DNA of 64,000 bases from CAYQQQ01 sp964420125 (GCA_964420125.1 CAYQQQ010000003.1:124001-188000); one strand, 5' to 3'. Positions 25,606 to 34,776 are shown, counted from the first letter of the stretch. Numbers and translations are program-made. The notes: generated from the letters alone by a model not told the origin.

Positions 25606-26700
25606 GTGCGCCTGACGCCCGAGCTCGCCCGTGCGGCGCCCAAGGTCCTCCTCCACGACCACCTCGACGGCGGCCTCCGACCTTCCACGATCCTGGAGCT
25701 GGCCGAGGAGCACGGCTACCGGGGGCTGCCCACCAGCGATCCCGAAGAGCTGGCTGCGGTGGTGCGGCGAGGCGCGAACCGACGCGACCTCACCCTCTAC
25801 CTGCAGACCTTCGCCCACACCGTCGCCGTGCTCCAACGGCCCGACGCGCTGCGTCGGGTGGCCCGGGAGTGCGTGGAGGACCTGGCGGCGGACGGGATCG
25901 TGTACGCGGAGGTGCGGATGGCGCCCGAGCTGTGCGTCGAGGGCGGGCTCGGTCTCGACGAGGTGGTGGAGTCGATCCTCGCGGGCCTCGCCGACGGCGA
26001 GGTCGCGGCCGCATCGGCCGGCCGCCCGATCGTTGCCCGCCTGCTGCTCACGGCGATGCGCACCGCGTTCCGATCCGCGGAGATCGCCGAGCTGGCCCTG
26101 CGCTGGCGGGACCGCGGCGTCGTCGGCTTCGACATCGCCGGCGCCGAGGCCGGCTACCCACCCAGCCGCCACATGGACGCCTTCGAGCGGATCCGGCTGG
26201 CGCACTTCCACCTCACCATCCACGCCGGCGAGGCCTTCGGCCTTCCGTCCATCGCCGAGGCGCTGGCCTACTGCGGCGCCGAGCGGCTGGGGCACGGCGT
26301 GCGGATCGTCGACGACATCGAGCTGACCCCCGAGGGCCCGGTGCTGGGCAGGCTCGCCAGCTACGTGCGCGATCGGCGGGTGCCGTTGGAGATGTGCCCG
26401 ACCTCCAACGTGCACACCGGGGCGGCGCCGTCCTTCGCGGAGCACCCGATCGGCCTGCTGATGGGTCTGCGCTTCCGGGTCACGGTCAACACGGACAACC
26501 GCCTGATGAGCGGCGTCACCCTGAGCCAGGAGTTCGCCCGCCTCGGCGAGCACTTCGCCGTCGACCTGGCAGGGATGCAGTGGCTCACCGTCAACGCCAT
26601 GAAGTCGGCGTTCGTCCACTTCGACCAGCGCCTGGAGCTCATCGAGGGGGTCATCAAGCCCGGGTTCGCCCGCCTGGCCCCCGGGGGATCGGCCACGTGA
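25606..26700 (+). CDS. add: Adenosine deaminase
   Basis: This 364-residue zinc hydrolase converts adenosine to inosine. Metal and catalytic motifs run in order: LHDHLDGGLRP (Zn His pair), HAGEAFG (catalytic Glu and His), LGHGVRI, CPTSNVHTGA, and NTDNRLMSG (Zn Asp). Length fits the family. The GTG at 25606 was chosen since TACCGT (25594-25599) ends 6 bases upstream; the frame is open earlier but overlaps upp. Its stop overlaps the deoC GTG (GTGA), so deoC is translated with it. Confidence 0.94.
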   Translation: MRLTPELARAAPKVLLHDHLDGGLRPSTILELAEEHGYRGLPTSDPEELAAVVRRGANRRDLTLYLQTFAHTVAVLQRPDALRRVARECVEDLAADGIVYAEVRMAPELCVEGGLGLDEVVESILAGLADGEVAAASAGRPIVARLLLTAMRTAFRSAEIAELALRWRDRGVVGFDIAGAEAGYPPSRHMDAFERIRLAHFHLTIHAGEAFGLPSIAEALAYCGAERLGHGVRIVDDIELTPEGPVLGRLASYVRDRRVPLEMCPTSNVHTGAAPSFAEHPIGLLMGLRFRVTVNTDNRLMSGVTLSQEFARLGEHFAVDLAGMQWLTVNAMKSAFVHFDQRLELIEGVIKPGFARLAPGGSAT

Positions 26701-27368
26701 TCGTCGAGTCCACCAGGGCGGGGCTCGCCGCCGTCATCGACCACACGATCCTGGCTCCCGAGGCGACCCGAGCCGAGGTGGTCGCTGCAGCGAGCGAGGC
26801 GGTCGGGTTCGGTTGCGCCTCGGTGTGCGTGCAGCCGTCGATGACCTCGGTCGCCCGCGAGGTCGTGGGGGACCGGCTCCCGGTGTGCACCGTGGTCGGC
26901 TTCCCCCACGGGGCGGGCCGATCGGAGGCGAAGGCGGTCGAGGCGGCCCTGGCGGTGTCCCAGGGCGCCCGGGAGCTCGACGTGGTCGCCGAGCTGGGGG
27001 CGATCGCCGAGGGCGACCTCGCCGCGGTCGCTGCGGATGTGGCCATGGTGCGGGCGGCGGCGCCCGAGGTCGTGCTGAAGGTGATCCTCGAGTCCGCCCT
27101 GTGGACCCCGTCTCAGCTGTCGGATGGGTGTGCGGCGGCGCTCGACGGGGGCGCCGACTTCGTCAAGACGTCCACCGGCTTCCATCGCGCCGGCGGGGCG
27201 ACCCGCGAGGCTGTCGTCACGATGCGCTCGGCGGTCGGTCGACGAGCGGGCGTGAAGGCGAGCGGGGGCATCCGCTCCGCGACCGCCGCCCTCGCGCTGC
27301 TCGACGCCGGCGCCGACCGTCTGGGCCTGTCGGCCACCGCGACCGTGCTGGCCGAGCTGCCCGGTTGA
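26697..27368 (+). CDS. deoC: Deoxyribose-phosphate aldolase
   Basis: This 223-residue class I aldolase splits 2-deoxyribose 5-phosphate into acetaldehyde and glyceraldehyde 3-phosphate. AAVIDHTILAPEATRAEV is the DERA start, CTVVGFPHG and LDVVAELGAI follow, KVILESALW holds one active Lys, FVKTSTGFH the Schiff-base Lys, and VKASGGIRS the phosphate and second Lys site. It overlaps add by four bases (GTGA). It channels pentose from salvaged deoxynucleosides into glycolysis. The 3' end is 18 bp from the convergent phospho-sugar mutase gene. Confidence 0.94.
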   Translation: MIVESTRAGLAAVIDHTILAPEATRAEVVAAASEAVGFGCASVCVQPSMTSVAREVVGDRLPVCTVVGFPHGAGRSEAKAVEAALAVSQGARELDVVAELGAIAEGDLAAVAADVAMVRAAAPEVVLKVILESALWTPSQLSDGCAAALDGGADFVKTSTGFHRAGGATREAVVTMRSAVGRRAGVKASGGIRSATAALALLDAGADRLGLSATATVLAELPG

Positions 27369-27386
27369 CGGGCCCCGCACAGCGCC

Positions 27387-29093
27387 TCAACCCCCGGCGA
27401 GGAGGCGGCGCAGCTCCGCCTCCACCCGCACCAGCCGCACTCGCGCCCGGCCACGGGCGACGCCGGGTGGCTCCCCAGGGTGCACCTCCTCGATCGCCTC
27501 GAGGTAGTACTTGAGCTTCGCCTCGGTGCCCGACGGTCGCACCAGCACCCGGGTGCGGTCCTGGAGGAACCACCTGGCGGTGCCGGTGGAGGGCTGGTCG
27601 CCGGTGACGACGGCGATGCCTCCGAGCCGCGTCGGGGGAGCGGCGACGAGCTCCGAGGCGGCACGCAGGAGCTCGTCCGCCTCCCGGGGGCTCGCCGGGC
27701 GCATCGCCCCGTTGCGGGTGACGTGGGCGCCGTGGGCGCGATCGAGCTCGTCGAGCACGTCCCACACCGTGCGGCCCTCGTCGTCGAGCCGGCAGACCAT
27801 GTCGGCGGCCACCAGCGCCGCGGTGATGCCGTCCTTGTCCCGGGTTCGTTCGCCGATGGCGTAGCCGAGCGCCTCCTCGTAGGCGAGGAGCTGGTGTCGA
27901 GCGGGCTGTTCCAGCGCGGGTCGGCACAGCCACTTGAACCCGGTGAGGGTCTCGGCGTAGTGAACCCCTGCGCTGGCGGCCATGGCCGCCAGCATCCGGG
28001 AGCTCACCACCGTGGTGACCAGCAGGCGATCGGGGGCGAGCCCGGCGTCGCGCAGCAGGTGGTGCGCGAGGAGCACTCCCACCTGGTCGCCGGTGAGCCG
28101 GCGCCAGGAGCCCTCCGTCGTGGGGGCGGCCAGCGCCAGCCGATCGGCGTCGGGGTCGTTGGCGATGGCCAGCGAGGCGCCGACGGTCGTCGCGAGTTCG
28201 ACGACCGCGTCCATGGCTCCCGGCTCCTCCGGGTTGGGGAAGGCCAGGGTGGGGAAGGCGGCGTCCGGCTGTCGCTGGGAGGCGACGTGGTGGATCGGGC
28301 CGTGCCCCGCCGTGTCCAGCACGAGCTCGACCAGCGCGCCCCCGACGCCGTGGAGGGAGGTCATCGCCAGCGGGCGGGGTCGCCGTGGACTCCGGCGCCC
28401 TTCGAGCATGAGCGCGTCCGCCAGATAGGCGGCGACCACCGGCGATCCCGCCTCGGTACCGCCCAGGGGGTGGAGCGCTGCCGGCCGGTGCGCCGTCCGC
28501 CTGGGCCCGGTCGCAGGTGTCGCGGACCGCATGGCCTCGGCGATCTGTCCGTCGATCGTCGGGATGATCTGGGCGCCGTCGGCCCAGTACACCTTCAGGC
28601 CGTTGTCGGAGGCGGGGTTGTGGCTGGCGGTCACCATCACCGCTGCGGCCGCACCCAGGTGGCGGAGCGCGAACGCGACCAGCGGTGTGGGCACCGGGGC
28701 GTCGAAGCGGTGCACCTGGAACCCTGCGGAGCGCAGCACCGCGGTCGCCTCTCCGGCGAAGGACTCCGAGCCGTGGCGGGCGTCGTGGCCGACCACCACC
28801 CCGGCGTGCTCGGCGCCGGGCACGGCGTCGTGCAGCACCGCCGCCACGGCCGCGATGCAGCGCCGCACCACGAGGCGGTTCATGCGCCGCGGTCCGGGAC
28901 CGAGCGGTGCACGCAGTCCGGCGGTTCCGAACCGGAGGGCGTCGCCGAACAGCTCGCCCAGCTCGTCCTCGTCCGCCCTTCGGATCACGTCCTCGATCTG
29001 GGCGCGGGTCGAGGGGTCCGGGTCGGCAGTCCTCCAGGCGCGCGCCTCGGCGAGCAACCGGTCGACCGGCTGACGACCCTGCGCCGAGGTCAT
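27387..29093 (-). CDS. Phospho-sugar mutase, possibly phosphopentomutase (PGM2-like)
   Basis: This 568-residue alpha-D-phosphohexomutase superfamily enzyme has all four site motifs: TASHNPASDNG (phosphoserine), NDPDADRLA (Mg loop), EEALGYAIG (sugar loop) and RPSGTEAKLKYY (phosphate loop). FGTAGLRAPLGPGPRRMN near residues 55-72 is typical of the longer PGM2/PgcA branch, which includes phosphopentomutases and phosphoglucomutases. Its place next to deoC, add and upp favours interconversion of ribose or deoxyribose 1- and 5-phosphates, but glucose 1-phosphate supply for the neighbouring polysaccharide genes is also possible. The ATG at 29093 has no strong ribosome binding site. Confidence 0.88.
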   Translation of the reverse strand: MTSAQGRQPVDRLLAEARAWRTADPDPSTRAQIEDVIRRADEDELGELFGDALRFGTAGLRAPLGPGPRRMNRLVVRRCIAAVAAVLHDAVPGAEHAGVVVGHDARHGSESFAGEATAVLRSAGFQVHRFDAPVPTPLVAFALRHLGAAAAVMVTASHNPASDNGLKVYWADGAQIIPTIDGQIAEAMRSATPATGPRRTAHRPAALHPLGGTEAGSPVVAAYLADALMLEGRRSPRRPRPLAMTSLHGVGGALVELVLDTAGHGPIHHVASQRQPDAAFPTLAFPNPEEPGAMDAVVELATTVGASLAIANDPDADRLALAAPTTEGSWRRLTGDQVGVLLAHHLLRDAGLAPDRLLVTTVVSSRMLAAMAASAGVHYAETLTGFKWLCRPALEQPARHQLLAYEEALGYAIGERTRDKDGITAALVAADMVCRLDDEGRTVWDVLDELDRAHGAHVTRNGAMRPASPREADELLRAASELVAAPPTRLGGIAVVTGDQPSTGTARWFLQDRTRVLVRPSGTEAKLKYYLEAIEEVHPGEPPGVARGRARVRLVRVEAELRRLLAGG

Positions 29094-29236
29094 GGCCGGA
29101 TCCCGTGGTCCACGGACCGAGTCTCCCAGGCCCGTCCGGCCGCCGATGGGACATCGTCCCGACCACGCCGCCTGTTCCCCGGTGGTGCCGCACCGGTACG
29201 CTCCTGGGGCACCTCTCGGGGCGATGTGGGAGCACC

Positions 29237-32101
29237 GTGCAGACACTCGAGCCAGCAACACAGCACAGGCGGCGTCCGCCGCGCCGGCCGAGGCGATCGC
29301 CCGCGCGCGCCGGCCTGCTCATCGCCGCTGCGCTCGCGGTCGTCCCCTTCTCGGTGTTGCTCGTCCGCTCCAAGTGGGGCGTCCTCATCGGCCTCGGGAT
29401 CGCGCTGTCCGCCGGCCTCGTGCTCTGGGTGATCAACAAGGGCTTCGAGTTCATCCAGCTGGTGGCCTTCCTCATCCACTTCGACGGCATCGGCTTCGGC
29501 CCGGTCCGGATGGGGCGGGTCGTGGCGGCGACCGCCCTCCTGCTGCTCGTGTACAAGCTGGTGGTGGAGAAGTGGCGACCCCCCGCGGTACCCCCACGGA
29601 GCTGGATCCCGGTGCTGTTGATGACCGTGTGGGCCATCGCCGGAGGCTCCTGGGCCGGCAACCCGTCGCTGTGGCTCTGGTCGATGGGGCTGATGTTCCT
29701 GGGCTTCGGGTACTTCGTGATCACCGCCTTCCTGGTGGACTCCCACGACAAGGTGCACCGCTACCTTCGGGCCTACTGGTACGGCGGCCTGCTCAGCGCC
29801 GCGTCGGGGATCTTCGCGCTCATCGTGGGCATCCGCGGGGTGGGGTTCACCACGGATCCCAACTTCTTCGGCGTGATGATCGCGTCGATGATCCCCTTGA
29901 CCGTCTACTACCGCCGTACGACCACCGACCAGCGGATGAAGAACCTCTACGCGGTCCTGCTGGTCTTCATCTTCGTCGGTGCGGCGGGTGCGGGCAGCCG
30001 CTCGGGCGTGATCGGCGCATCGCTCGCGGTGTTCGGCACGCTCATCACCCGTCCCGGCCTCTCGGGCCGAGGCCGCGCCCGCGTGGGCATGTGGGCCGTG
30101 CTGGCGACGCTGCTGACCTTCGCCGTCCTGTTCGTCGCCAACCCGTTCAACACGATGCGCGGCTTCAACGACCGTGGTGCCGGCCGCCTGGACTTCTGGA
30201 ACGTCACGCTGCAGATGATCCCGGAGCGACCGCTGCTCGGCTACGGCGGTGGGCAGCTCGGCGCCGAGATCCCCACACGCCTGCCGACCACCCCGGGCGT
30301 GGAGAAGATCACCGACACCCGTGACGAGGTGAGCTCCCACAACACCTGGCTCGATGTCACGGGCGACTACGGCGTGGTCGGCCTCGCGATCTTCGTGAGC
30401 GTGTACGTCGTGGCGATCATGAACCTGTTGCGTCCCCGCTGGAGGAAGGAGCGCCAGGTCTCGACGTCCATGCTGATCATGATGCTCCCCGTGCTGTCGG
30501 GCTCCACGCTCCTCCCGCTGCTCAACAACAAGCTGGCGTGGAGCATCATCGGGCTCTCCGCCGCGCTGAACGTGCCGTCGTGGGGCACGAGGTACGCGGG
30601 CTACTTCGACCCCCGGCACGGCGGCCGCCAGAGCCCTGCGCTCACGGCGTCCGGTGGAGCTCTTGCACGCCGGGGTCGAGCGGTCGATCCCGCCGGGCGC
30701 CAGCGGACACCCGCGGCGATCGGCAACGGCCGCGTCAACGGCGAGGGCTCCGCGGACTGGACCGAGGTGACGTTGGCCCGTTGGGACCTCAGGGTGTCAC
30801 GGAGGTTCCGCTACTACCTCGTGGTCGGTGGGTTGGCCGGCATGGTCCTCTTCGGAGGGGTGGCGTCGCGGGTCCCCACCAACCACCAGGCCGAGGTCGA
30901 CGTGCTGGCGCCCGTGCTCGATGCTCCGGCCAACATCCCGTGGATCGCCGTGTCCAGGGCCCGGCTGCAGATGCTGCACACCTTGGTGACCTCCAACGCC
31001 TACGCCGCGCAGCTCAAGGAGCTCGCCGGTCTCGACCTGCCGATCCAGAGCATCCGTGCCCACATGTTCGTGGAGCGTCCGCACTTCGGGCCCTATCTCC
31101 GCATCTTCTACAACGACACGGATCCCGATCGGGTGCAGCAGGCCGGTCCCCACCTCGTCGAGGCGCTGCAGTCGCTGCTCGCAGAGGGTCGGACCACGGC
31201 CACCGACACGCTGGTGGACGAGGTCCGCCCGGTCTACCCCGGCGAGCAGCGGTACTACACGGGGGATCTCTTCCTGATCATCTCCGACACGCCGTCCTAC
31301 GGGCTCCAGCCCGCACCGGTGGCCTGGGCCATGTTCGTCGGCCTGCTCACCGGGATCGGCGTGGCGGTGGGCTTCCAGCTCATCCAACAGGTGCGCCCCC
31401 GCGTGAACTCCGACGACGACTTCACGTCCGCGGTCGGCATGCCGCTGCTGACCCATGTCGGGCGGACGGGCTGGCGCTACGGGGCCACGAAGCACCAGTA
31501 CATCCACGTGGCGATGAGCGCGCTCGAGGTGACCGGTCGGGACACGATGCCCCGTCGCATCGTGATCGGTGGGCCCACCAGCGACCCGGCGAGCCGGGGC
31601 CTGGCGATGGGGGTGGCTGCCGCCCTCGCGGCCTACGGCCAGAAGGTCGTGCTGGTCGATGCCCAGCCGGAGCGGCCGTGGCTGTCGGTCCGGCTCGGGG
31701 CATGGCGGCGACCCGGGCTCGCCGACCTCACCCGGGGCGAGGTGGAGCTCTCCTCGACCCTTCGCCGGGTGCGCCGCTGGTTCCTGCCGATCTCGGTTCG
31801 CCGCACGCTCGGCCGGTCGGCGGACAACCTCCGCTTCATCCCTGCGGGCCGTTGGCGCCGCAACGGCGACATCCGGGTCGACCCCTCGGTGCTGGACCAG
31901 CTCGACGAGAACGTCGTCACGGTCCTGTTGGCACCGCCGCTGCTCAGCAACGTGCCCGCAGCACAGACGCTGCGCTGGGCCGACTCGGTGCTGTACTGCC
32001 TGGTGGAGGGCCGCACGGTGACCTTCGAGGCGGAGGACGCGGCCATCCGCATCCGCACGTTCAGCACGGCTCCCTCGGGCGTGGTGCTCTCCGACGTCTG
32101 A
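29237..32101 (+). CDS. Fusion: O-antigen ligase/polymerase plus Wzz and kinase-like domains
   Basis: This is one uninterrupted frame of 954 residues. Residues about 25-430 are a polytopic Wzy/WaaL-type protein with TTDPNFFGVM, GAGSRSGVIGASLAV (about 250) and SSHNTWLDVTGDYGVVGL (about 366), the Wzy_C region. A flexible Arg/Gly linker (about 440-515) follows. Residues about 524-545 and 693-715 are two helices flanking a Wzz-like periplasmic domain. Residues about 770-954 resemble a BY-kinase/CpsD fold, but the Walker A loop reads IGGPTSDPASRG without the essential Lys, while VVLVDAQPERP keeps part of Walker A'. The GTG at 29237 has GGGAG upstream and a TACGCT -10 box near 29196. It likely polymerises or transfers surface polysaccharide and sets chain length in one polypeptide. 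Confidence 0.8.
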   Translation: MQTLEPATQHRRRPPRRPRRSPARAGLLIAAALAVVPFSVLLVRSKWGVLIGLGIALSAGLVLWVINKGFEFIQLVAFLIHFDGIGFGPVRMGRVVAATALLLLVYKLVVEKWRPPAVPPRSWIPVLLMTVWAIAGGSWAGNPSLWLWSMGLMFLGFGYFVITAFLVDSHDKVHRYLRAYWYGGLLSAASGIFALIVGIRGVGFTTDPNFFGVMIASMIPLTVYYRRTTTDQRMKNLYAVLLVFIFVGAAGAGSRSGVIGASLAVFGTLITRPGLSGRGRARVGMWAVLATLLTFAVLFVANPFNTMRGFNDRGAGRLDFWNVTLQMIPERPLLGYGGGQLGAEIPTRLPTTPGVEKITDTRDEVSSHNTWLDVTGDYGVVGLAIFVSVYVVAIMNLLRPRWRKERQVSTSMLIMMLPVLSGSTLLPLLNNKLAWSIIGLSAALNVPSWGTRYAGYFDPRHGGRQSPALTASGGALARRGRAVDPAGRQRTPAAIGNGRVNGEGSADWTEVTLARWDLRVSRRFRYYLVVGGLAGMVLFGGVASRVPTNHQAEVDVLAPVLDAPANIPWIAVSRARLQMLHTLVTSNAYAAQLKELAGLDLPIQSIRAHMFVERPHFGPYLRIFYNDTDPDRVQQAGPHLVEALQSLLAEGRTTATDTLVDEVRPVYPGEQRYYTGDLFLIISDTPSYGLQPAPVAWAMFVGLLTGIGVAVGFQLIQQVRPRVNSDDDFTSAVGMPLLTHVGRTGWRYGATKHQYIHVAMSALEVTGRDTMPRRIVIGGPTSDPASRGLAMGVAAALAAYGQKVVLVDAQPERPWLSVRLGAWRRPGLADLTRGEVELSSTLRRVRRWFLPISVRRTLGRSADNLRFIPAGRWRRNGDIRVDPSVLDQLDENVVTVLLAPPLLSNVPAAQTLRWADSVLYCLVEGRTVTFEAEDAAIRIRTFSTAPSGVVLSDV

Positions 32102-32141
32102 CCGTGACGGCGGGGGGTGGGCTCAGCGGTACCGTTGGCGC

Positions 32142-32951
32142 GTGGTTCCCGTGAGCGCACCGGAGTGGATCGACCAGCACTGCCACCTCGACGGAGCGTC
32201 CGATCCCGCCGGGGAGGTGCGTCGTGCCCACGCCGCCGGCGTCGTGGGGATCGTCAACGTCGGCACCACGTCGGAGCGGTCCCGCGAGGCGCTGGAGCTC
32301 GCACGAGCGCTTCCCGGGGTGTGGTCCACGGTGGGCGTGCACCCCCATGACGCCGTGCAGGGGATGGCCGGCATCGAGGACCTCCTGGCCGAAGGGCTCC
32401 GCGACGGAACCGTCGTGGCGGTCGGGGAGTGCGGGCTCGACTACCACTACGAGCACTCTCCCGTCGCGGTGCAGCGGGACGTGTTCGCCCGCCACATCGA
32501 GCTGGCCCACGAGCTCGACCTGCCGCTGGTGATCCACACCCGGGAGGCGTGGGACGACACCTTCGAGCTCCTGGACCGCCACGGCGTGCCGGAGCGCACG
32601 GTGTTCCACTGCTTCACCGGCGGCGTCGGCGAGGCGAGGGAGGCGCTGGGGCGCGGCGCCATGCTGTCGATCAGCGGGATCGTGACCTTCCCCTCGGCCA
32701 CCTCGCTGCAGGAGGCCGTCGCCGAGACCCCGCTCGATCGCCTCATGGTGGAGACCGATTCGCCCTACCTCGCACCCGTGCCCCACCGGGGCACGCGCAA
32801 CGCCCCGGAGCGCGTGGTGCACGTGGGAGCGGCGGTCGCCGAGCTCCAGGGCCTCGCGCTCGCCGAGGTGGCGACCCGCACCTTGTCCACCACCGTCGGC
32901 TTCTACCGCCTCGATCCGGCAGAGCTGGTGAGCCGGGGCGCCGGGGGATGA
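32142..32951 (+). CDS. tatD: TatD-family metal-dependent DNase
   Basis: This is a 269-residue TIM-barrel nuclease or hydrolase. Metal motifs appear in order: IDQHCHLDG, VGECGLDYH, VIHTREAWD, FHCFTGG and VETDSPYLAPVPHRG. The GTG at 32142 lies 6 bases after TACCGT (32130-32135), so leaderless translation is likely. It heads the common bacterial trio tatD-rsmA-ispE, with an ATGA overlap into rsmA. Family members act in 3'-5' DNA degradation and DNA quality control. Confidence 0.93.
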   Translation: MVPVSAPEWIDQHCHLDGASDPAGEVRRAHAAGVVGIVNVGTTSERSREALELARALPGVWSTVGVHPHDAVQGMAGIEDLLAEGLRDGTVVAVGECGLDYHYEHSPVAVQRDVFARHIELAHELDLPLVIHTREAWDDTFELLDRHGVPERTVFHCFTGGVGEAREALGRGAMLSISGIVTFPSATSLQEAVAETPLDRLMVETDSPYLAPVPHRGTRNAPERVVHVGAAVAELQGLALAEVATRTLSTTVGFYRLDPAELVSRGAGG

Positions 32952-33796
32952 CGCTGTCCCGCCAGGCGCTCACCGCCGTGCTGCAGCGACACGGGGTCCT
33001 CGCCCGTCGTTCGCTCGGGCAGAACTTCGTGGTCGATCCCGACGTCGTGCGTCGCATCGTGGCGCTTGCCGGCATCGGACCGGGCGACGCGGTGGTGGAG
33101 GTGGGACCGGGCGCGGGATCGCTCACGCTCGCCCTGGCGGAGTCAGGGGCCGAGGTCGTGGCGGTGGAGACCGATCCCGCCATGGTCGCCGTCCTGGCGG
33201 AGGTCCTCGACGGCGTGGTCCCGCGGCCGATCGTGGTGCAGGGCGACGCGACCACGATCGACTGGGCCGAGCTGCTGTCCGCGCTGCCCCGGTCGGCTCC
33301 TGGCGATCGGTCGTGGGCGATGGTGGCGAACCTTCCCTACAACGTGGCCGTGCCGATCGTCCTCCACGCCCTGAGGACGGCGCCCGTGATCGATCCGCTG
33401 GTGGTGATGGTGCAGAAGGAGGTCGCGGACCGCCTGGCCGCCGATCCGGGCGGGAAGGCGATCGGCGTGCCCACGGTCAAGCTCCGGTGGTACGCGGACG
33501 TGGAGGTGGTCCTGCACGTGCCTCCCGACGCCTTCCTGCCCCGGCCGAGGGTCGACAGCAGCGTGGTGCGCATCACGCGGCACCCGCCGCTGTCGGACGA
33601 GGCCACCGCGTCGGTGGCGTTCGGGCTCGTCGAGCAGGCCTACCACCAGCGGCGCAAGATGCTGCGGTCGTCGCTGGGCCCCGAGGTCGCGGCGGTGCTC
33701 GACGCGGTGGGGATCCCGCCGACGAGCCGACCCGAGCAGCTCACGGCTTCCCAGTGGGCGGCTGTGGCGGTCGGCGTGGGGGGTTCCCCGCGGTGA
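32948..33796 (+). CDS. rsmA: 16S rRNA dimethyladenosine transferase
   Basis: This 282-residue SAM enzyme dimethylates two adjacent adenosines near the 3' end of 16S rRNA during small-subunit assembly. RRSLGQNFVVDP is the family start, VVEVGPGAGSLT the SAM loop, NLPYN (about residue 127) the catalytic motif IV, and FLPRPRVDSSVVRI the late signature. It is coupled to tatD by ATGA and to ispE by GTGA overlaps. Confidence 0.96.
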   Translation: MTLSRQALTAVLQRHGVLARRSLGQNFVVDPDVVRRIVALAGIGPGDAVVEVGPGAGSLTLALAESGAEVVAVETDPAMVAVLAEVLDGVVPRPIVVQGDATTIDWAELLSALPRSAPGDRSWAMVANLPYNVAVPIVLHALRTAPVIDPLVVMVQKEVADRLAADPGGKAIGVPTVKLRWYADVEVVLHVPPDAFLPRPRVDSSVVRITRHPPLSDEATASVAFGLVEQAYHQRRKMLRSSLGPEVAAVLDAVGIPPTSRPEQLTASQWAAVAVGVGGSPR

Positions 33797-34515
33797 GCGT
33801 CGGTGAGCCGGTGGAGGTGTCGGCGCCGGCGAAGCTCACGCTGTCGCTGCGGGTCACCGGGCGCCGTCCCGACGGCTACCACCTGATCGACGCGGAGATG
33901 GTCGCTCTGGAGCTGGCCGACCGGCTCGAGATCGATCCGAGCGGTGCGGAGACCGTCGTGCGACGGGCCGGCCTCCCCGATCAGCCCGCGCACCCCGACG
34001 ACCTGGTCCGCAGGGCGCTGGAGCTGGTCGGACGGCGGGCGGGGGTGGTGCTGCACAAGCGGATCCCGACGGGTGCGGGCCTCGGGGGCGGCAGCGCCGA
34101 CGCCGCGGCGGTGCTGCGCTGGGCGGGGTGGACGGACATCGGAGCCGCTGCGACGCTCGGCGCGGACGTGCCCTTCTGCCTGGTCGGTGGGAGGGCGCGG
34201 GTGCGCGGCATCGGCGAGGTCGTCGAGGCGATGCCCTTCCGAGACATGGTCCTGACCCTGTCGACCCCACCGGTGTTCTGCTCCACGCCGGAGGTCTACC
34301 GGTGCTGGGACGAGCTGGGTGGTCCTCGGGGGGAGCACGGCAACGACCTGGAGCCGGCGGCGCTCGCGGTCGCGCCGGAGCTGCGTCGCTACCGAGACGA
34401 GCTGGCCGAGGCCACCGGGCAGCGGCCACGGCTGGCGGGCAGCGGCTCCACGTGGTTCGTGGAGGGAGCACATCCCGGAGCGGGCCGCGTCGTCACCAGG
34501 ACCCGGCCGGCGTGA
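33793..34515 (+). CDS. ispE: 4-diphosphocytidyl-2-C-methyl-D-erythritol kinase, short form
   Basis: This GHMP kinase of the non-mevalonate isoprenoid pathway phosphorylates CDP-methylerythritol. APAKLTLSLRVTGRRPDGYH is the IspE start, PTGAGLGGGSADAAAVL the ATP loop, GADVPFCL the middle motif and LAGSGSTWF motif 3. At 240 residues it is about 40 shorter than most IspE proteins, with the loss spread through the C-terminal half, but the three GHMP motifs are intact. The GTG overlaps the rsmA stop. Presence implies the MEP route for isoprenoids. Confidence 0.9.
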   Translation: MSVGEPVEVSAPAKLTLSLRVTGRRPDGYHLIDAEMVALELADRLEIDPSGAETVVRRAGLPDQPAHPDDLVRRALELVGRRAGVVLHKRIPTGAGLGGGSADAAAVLRWAGWTDIGAAATLGADVPFCLVGGRARVRGIGEVVEAMPFRDMVLTLSTPPVFCSTPEVYRCWDELGGPRGEHGNDLEPAALAVAPELRRYRDELAEATGQRPRLAGSGSTWFVEGAHPGAGRVVTRTRPA

Positions 34516-34536
34516 TGCACCAGGGTGCAGCTCAGG

Positions 34537-34638
34537 TCACTTGCCGCGGGCTCGTCGCTGATGCCGCGTGCGGCGCAGCAGCTTCTTGTGCTTCTTCTTG
34601 CGCATGCGCTTGCGGCGCTTCTTGATCAGCGAACCCAT
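34537..34638 (-). CDS. bS22/AURKAIP1-COX24-domain ribosomal microprotein, 33 aa
   Basis: The peptide is 33 residues, mostly Lys and Arg: it starts MGSLIKKRRKRM, continues RKKKHKKLLRRTRHQRR and ends ARGK. This is the AURKAIP1/COX24 (DUF1713) motif of the small actinobacterial 30S protein bS22. The ATG at 34638 lies 9 bases after TAACGT (34653-34648), the same spacing as the bL37-like gene. It is encoded between ispE (convergent) and the Wzz-like gene (divergent). In this window it would be easy to miss because of its size. Confidence 0.85.
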   Translation of the reverse strand: MGSLIKKRRKRMRKKKHKKLLRRTRHQRRARGK

Positions 34639-34776
34639 GAGGTGCCGACGTTAGATGTTCCGGTCGCACCGGGACAAGCCCGGCCTCCGCGCGGCCTGGG
34701 CAGATCCTGTGGTTGGGTAGCTCCGCTCAACGCGAACGATTACTTCTGTCACACCTCAGGTCGTACACTCCGGGCT

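Noticed and set aside
29237..32101. The Wzy-Wzz fusion as a sequencing artefact
   Set aside because: The frame is continuous, codon use is uniform, and the linker is a plausible Gly/Arg-rich hinge; I keep it as one gene but ask for confirmation.
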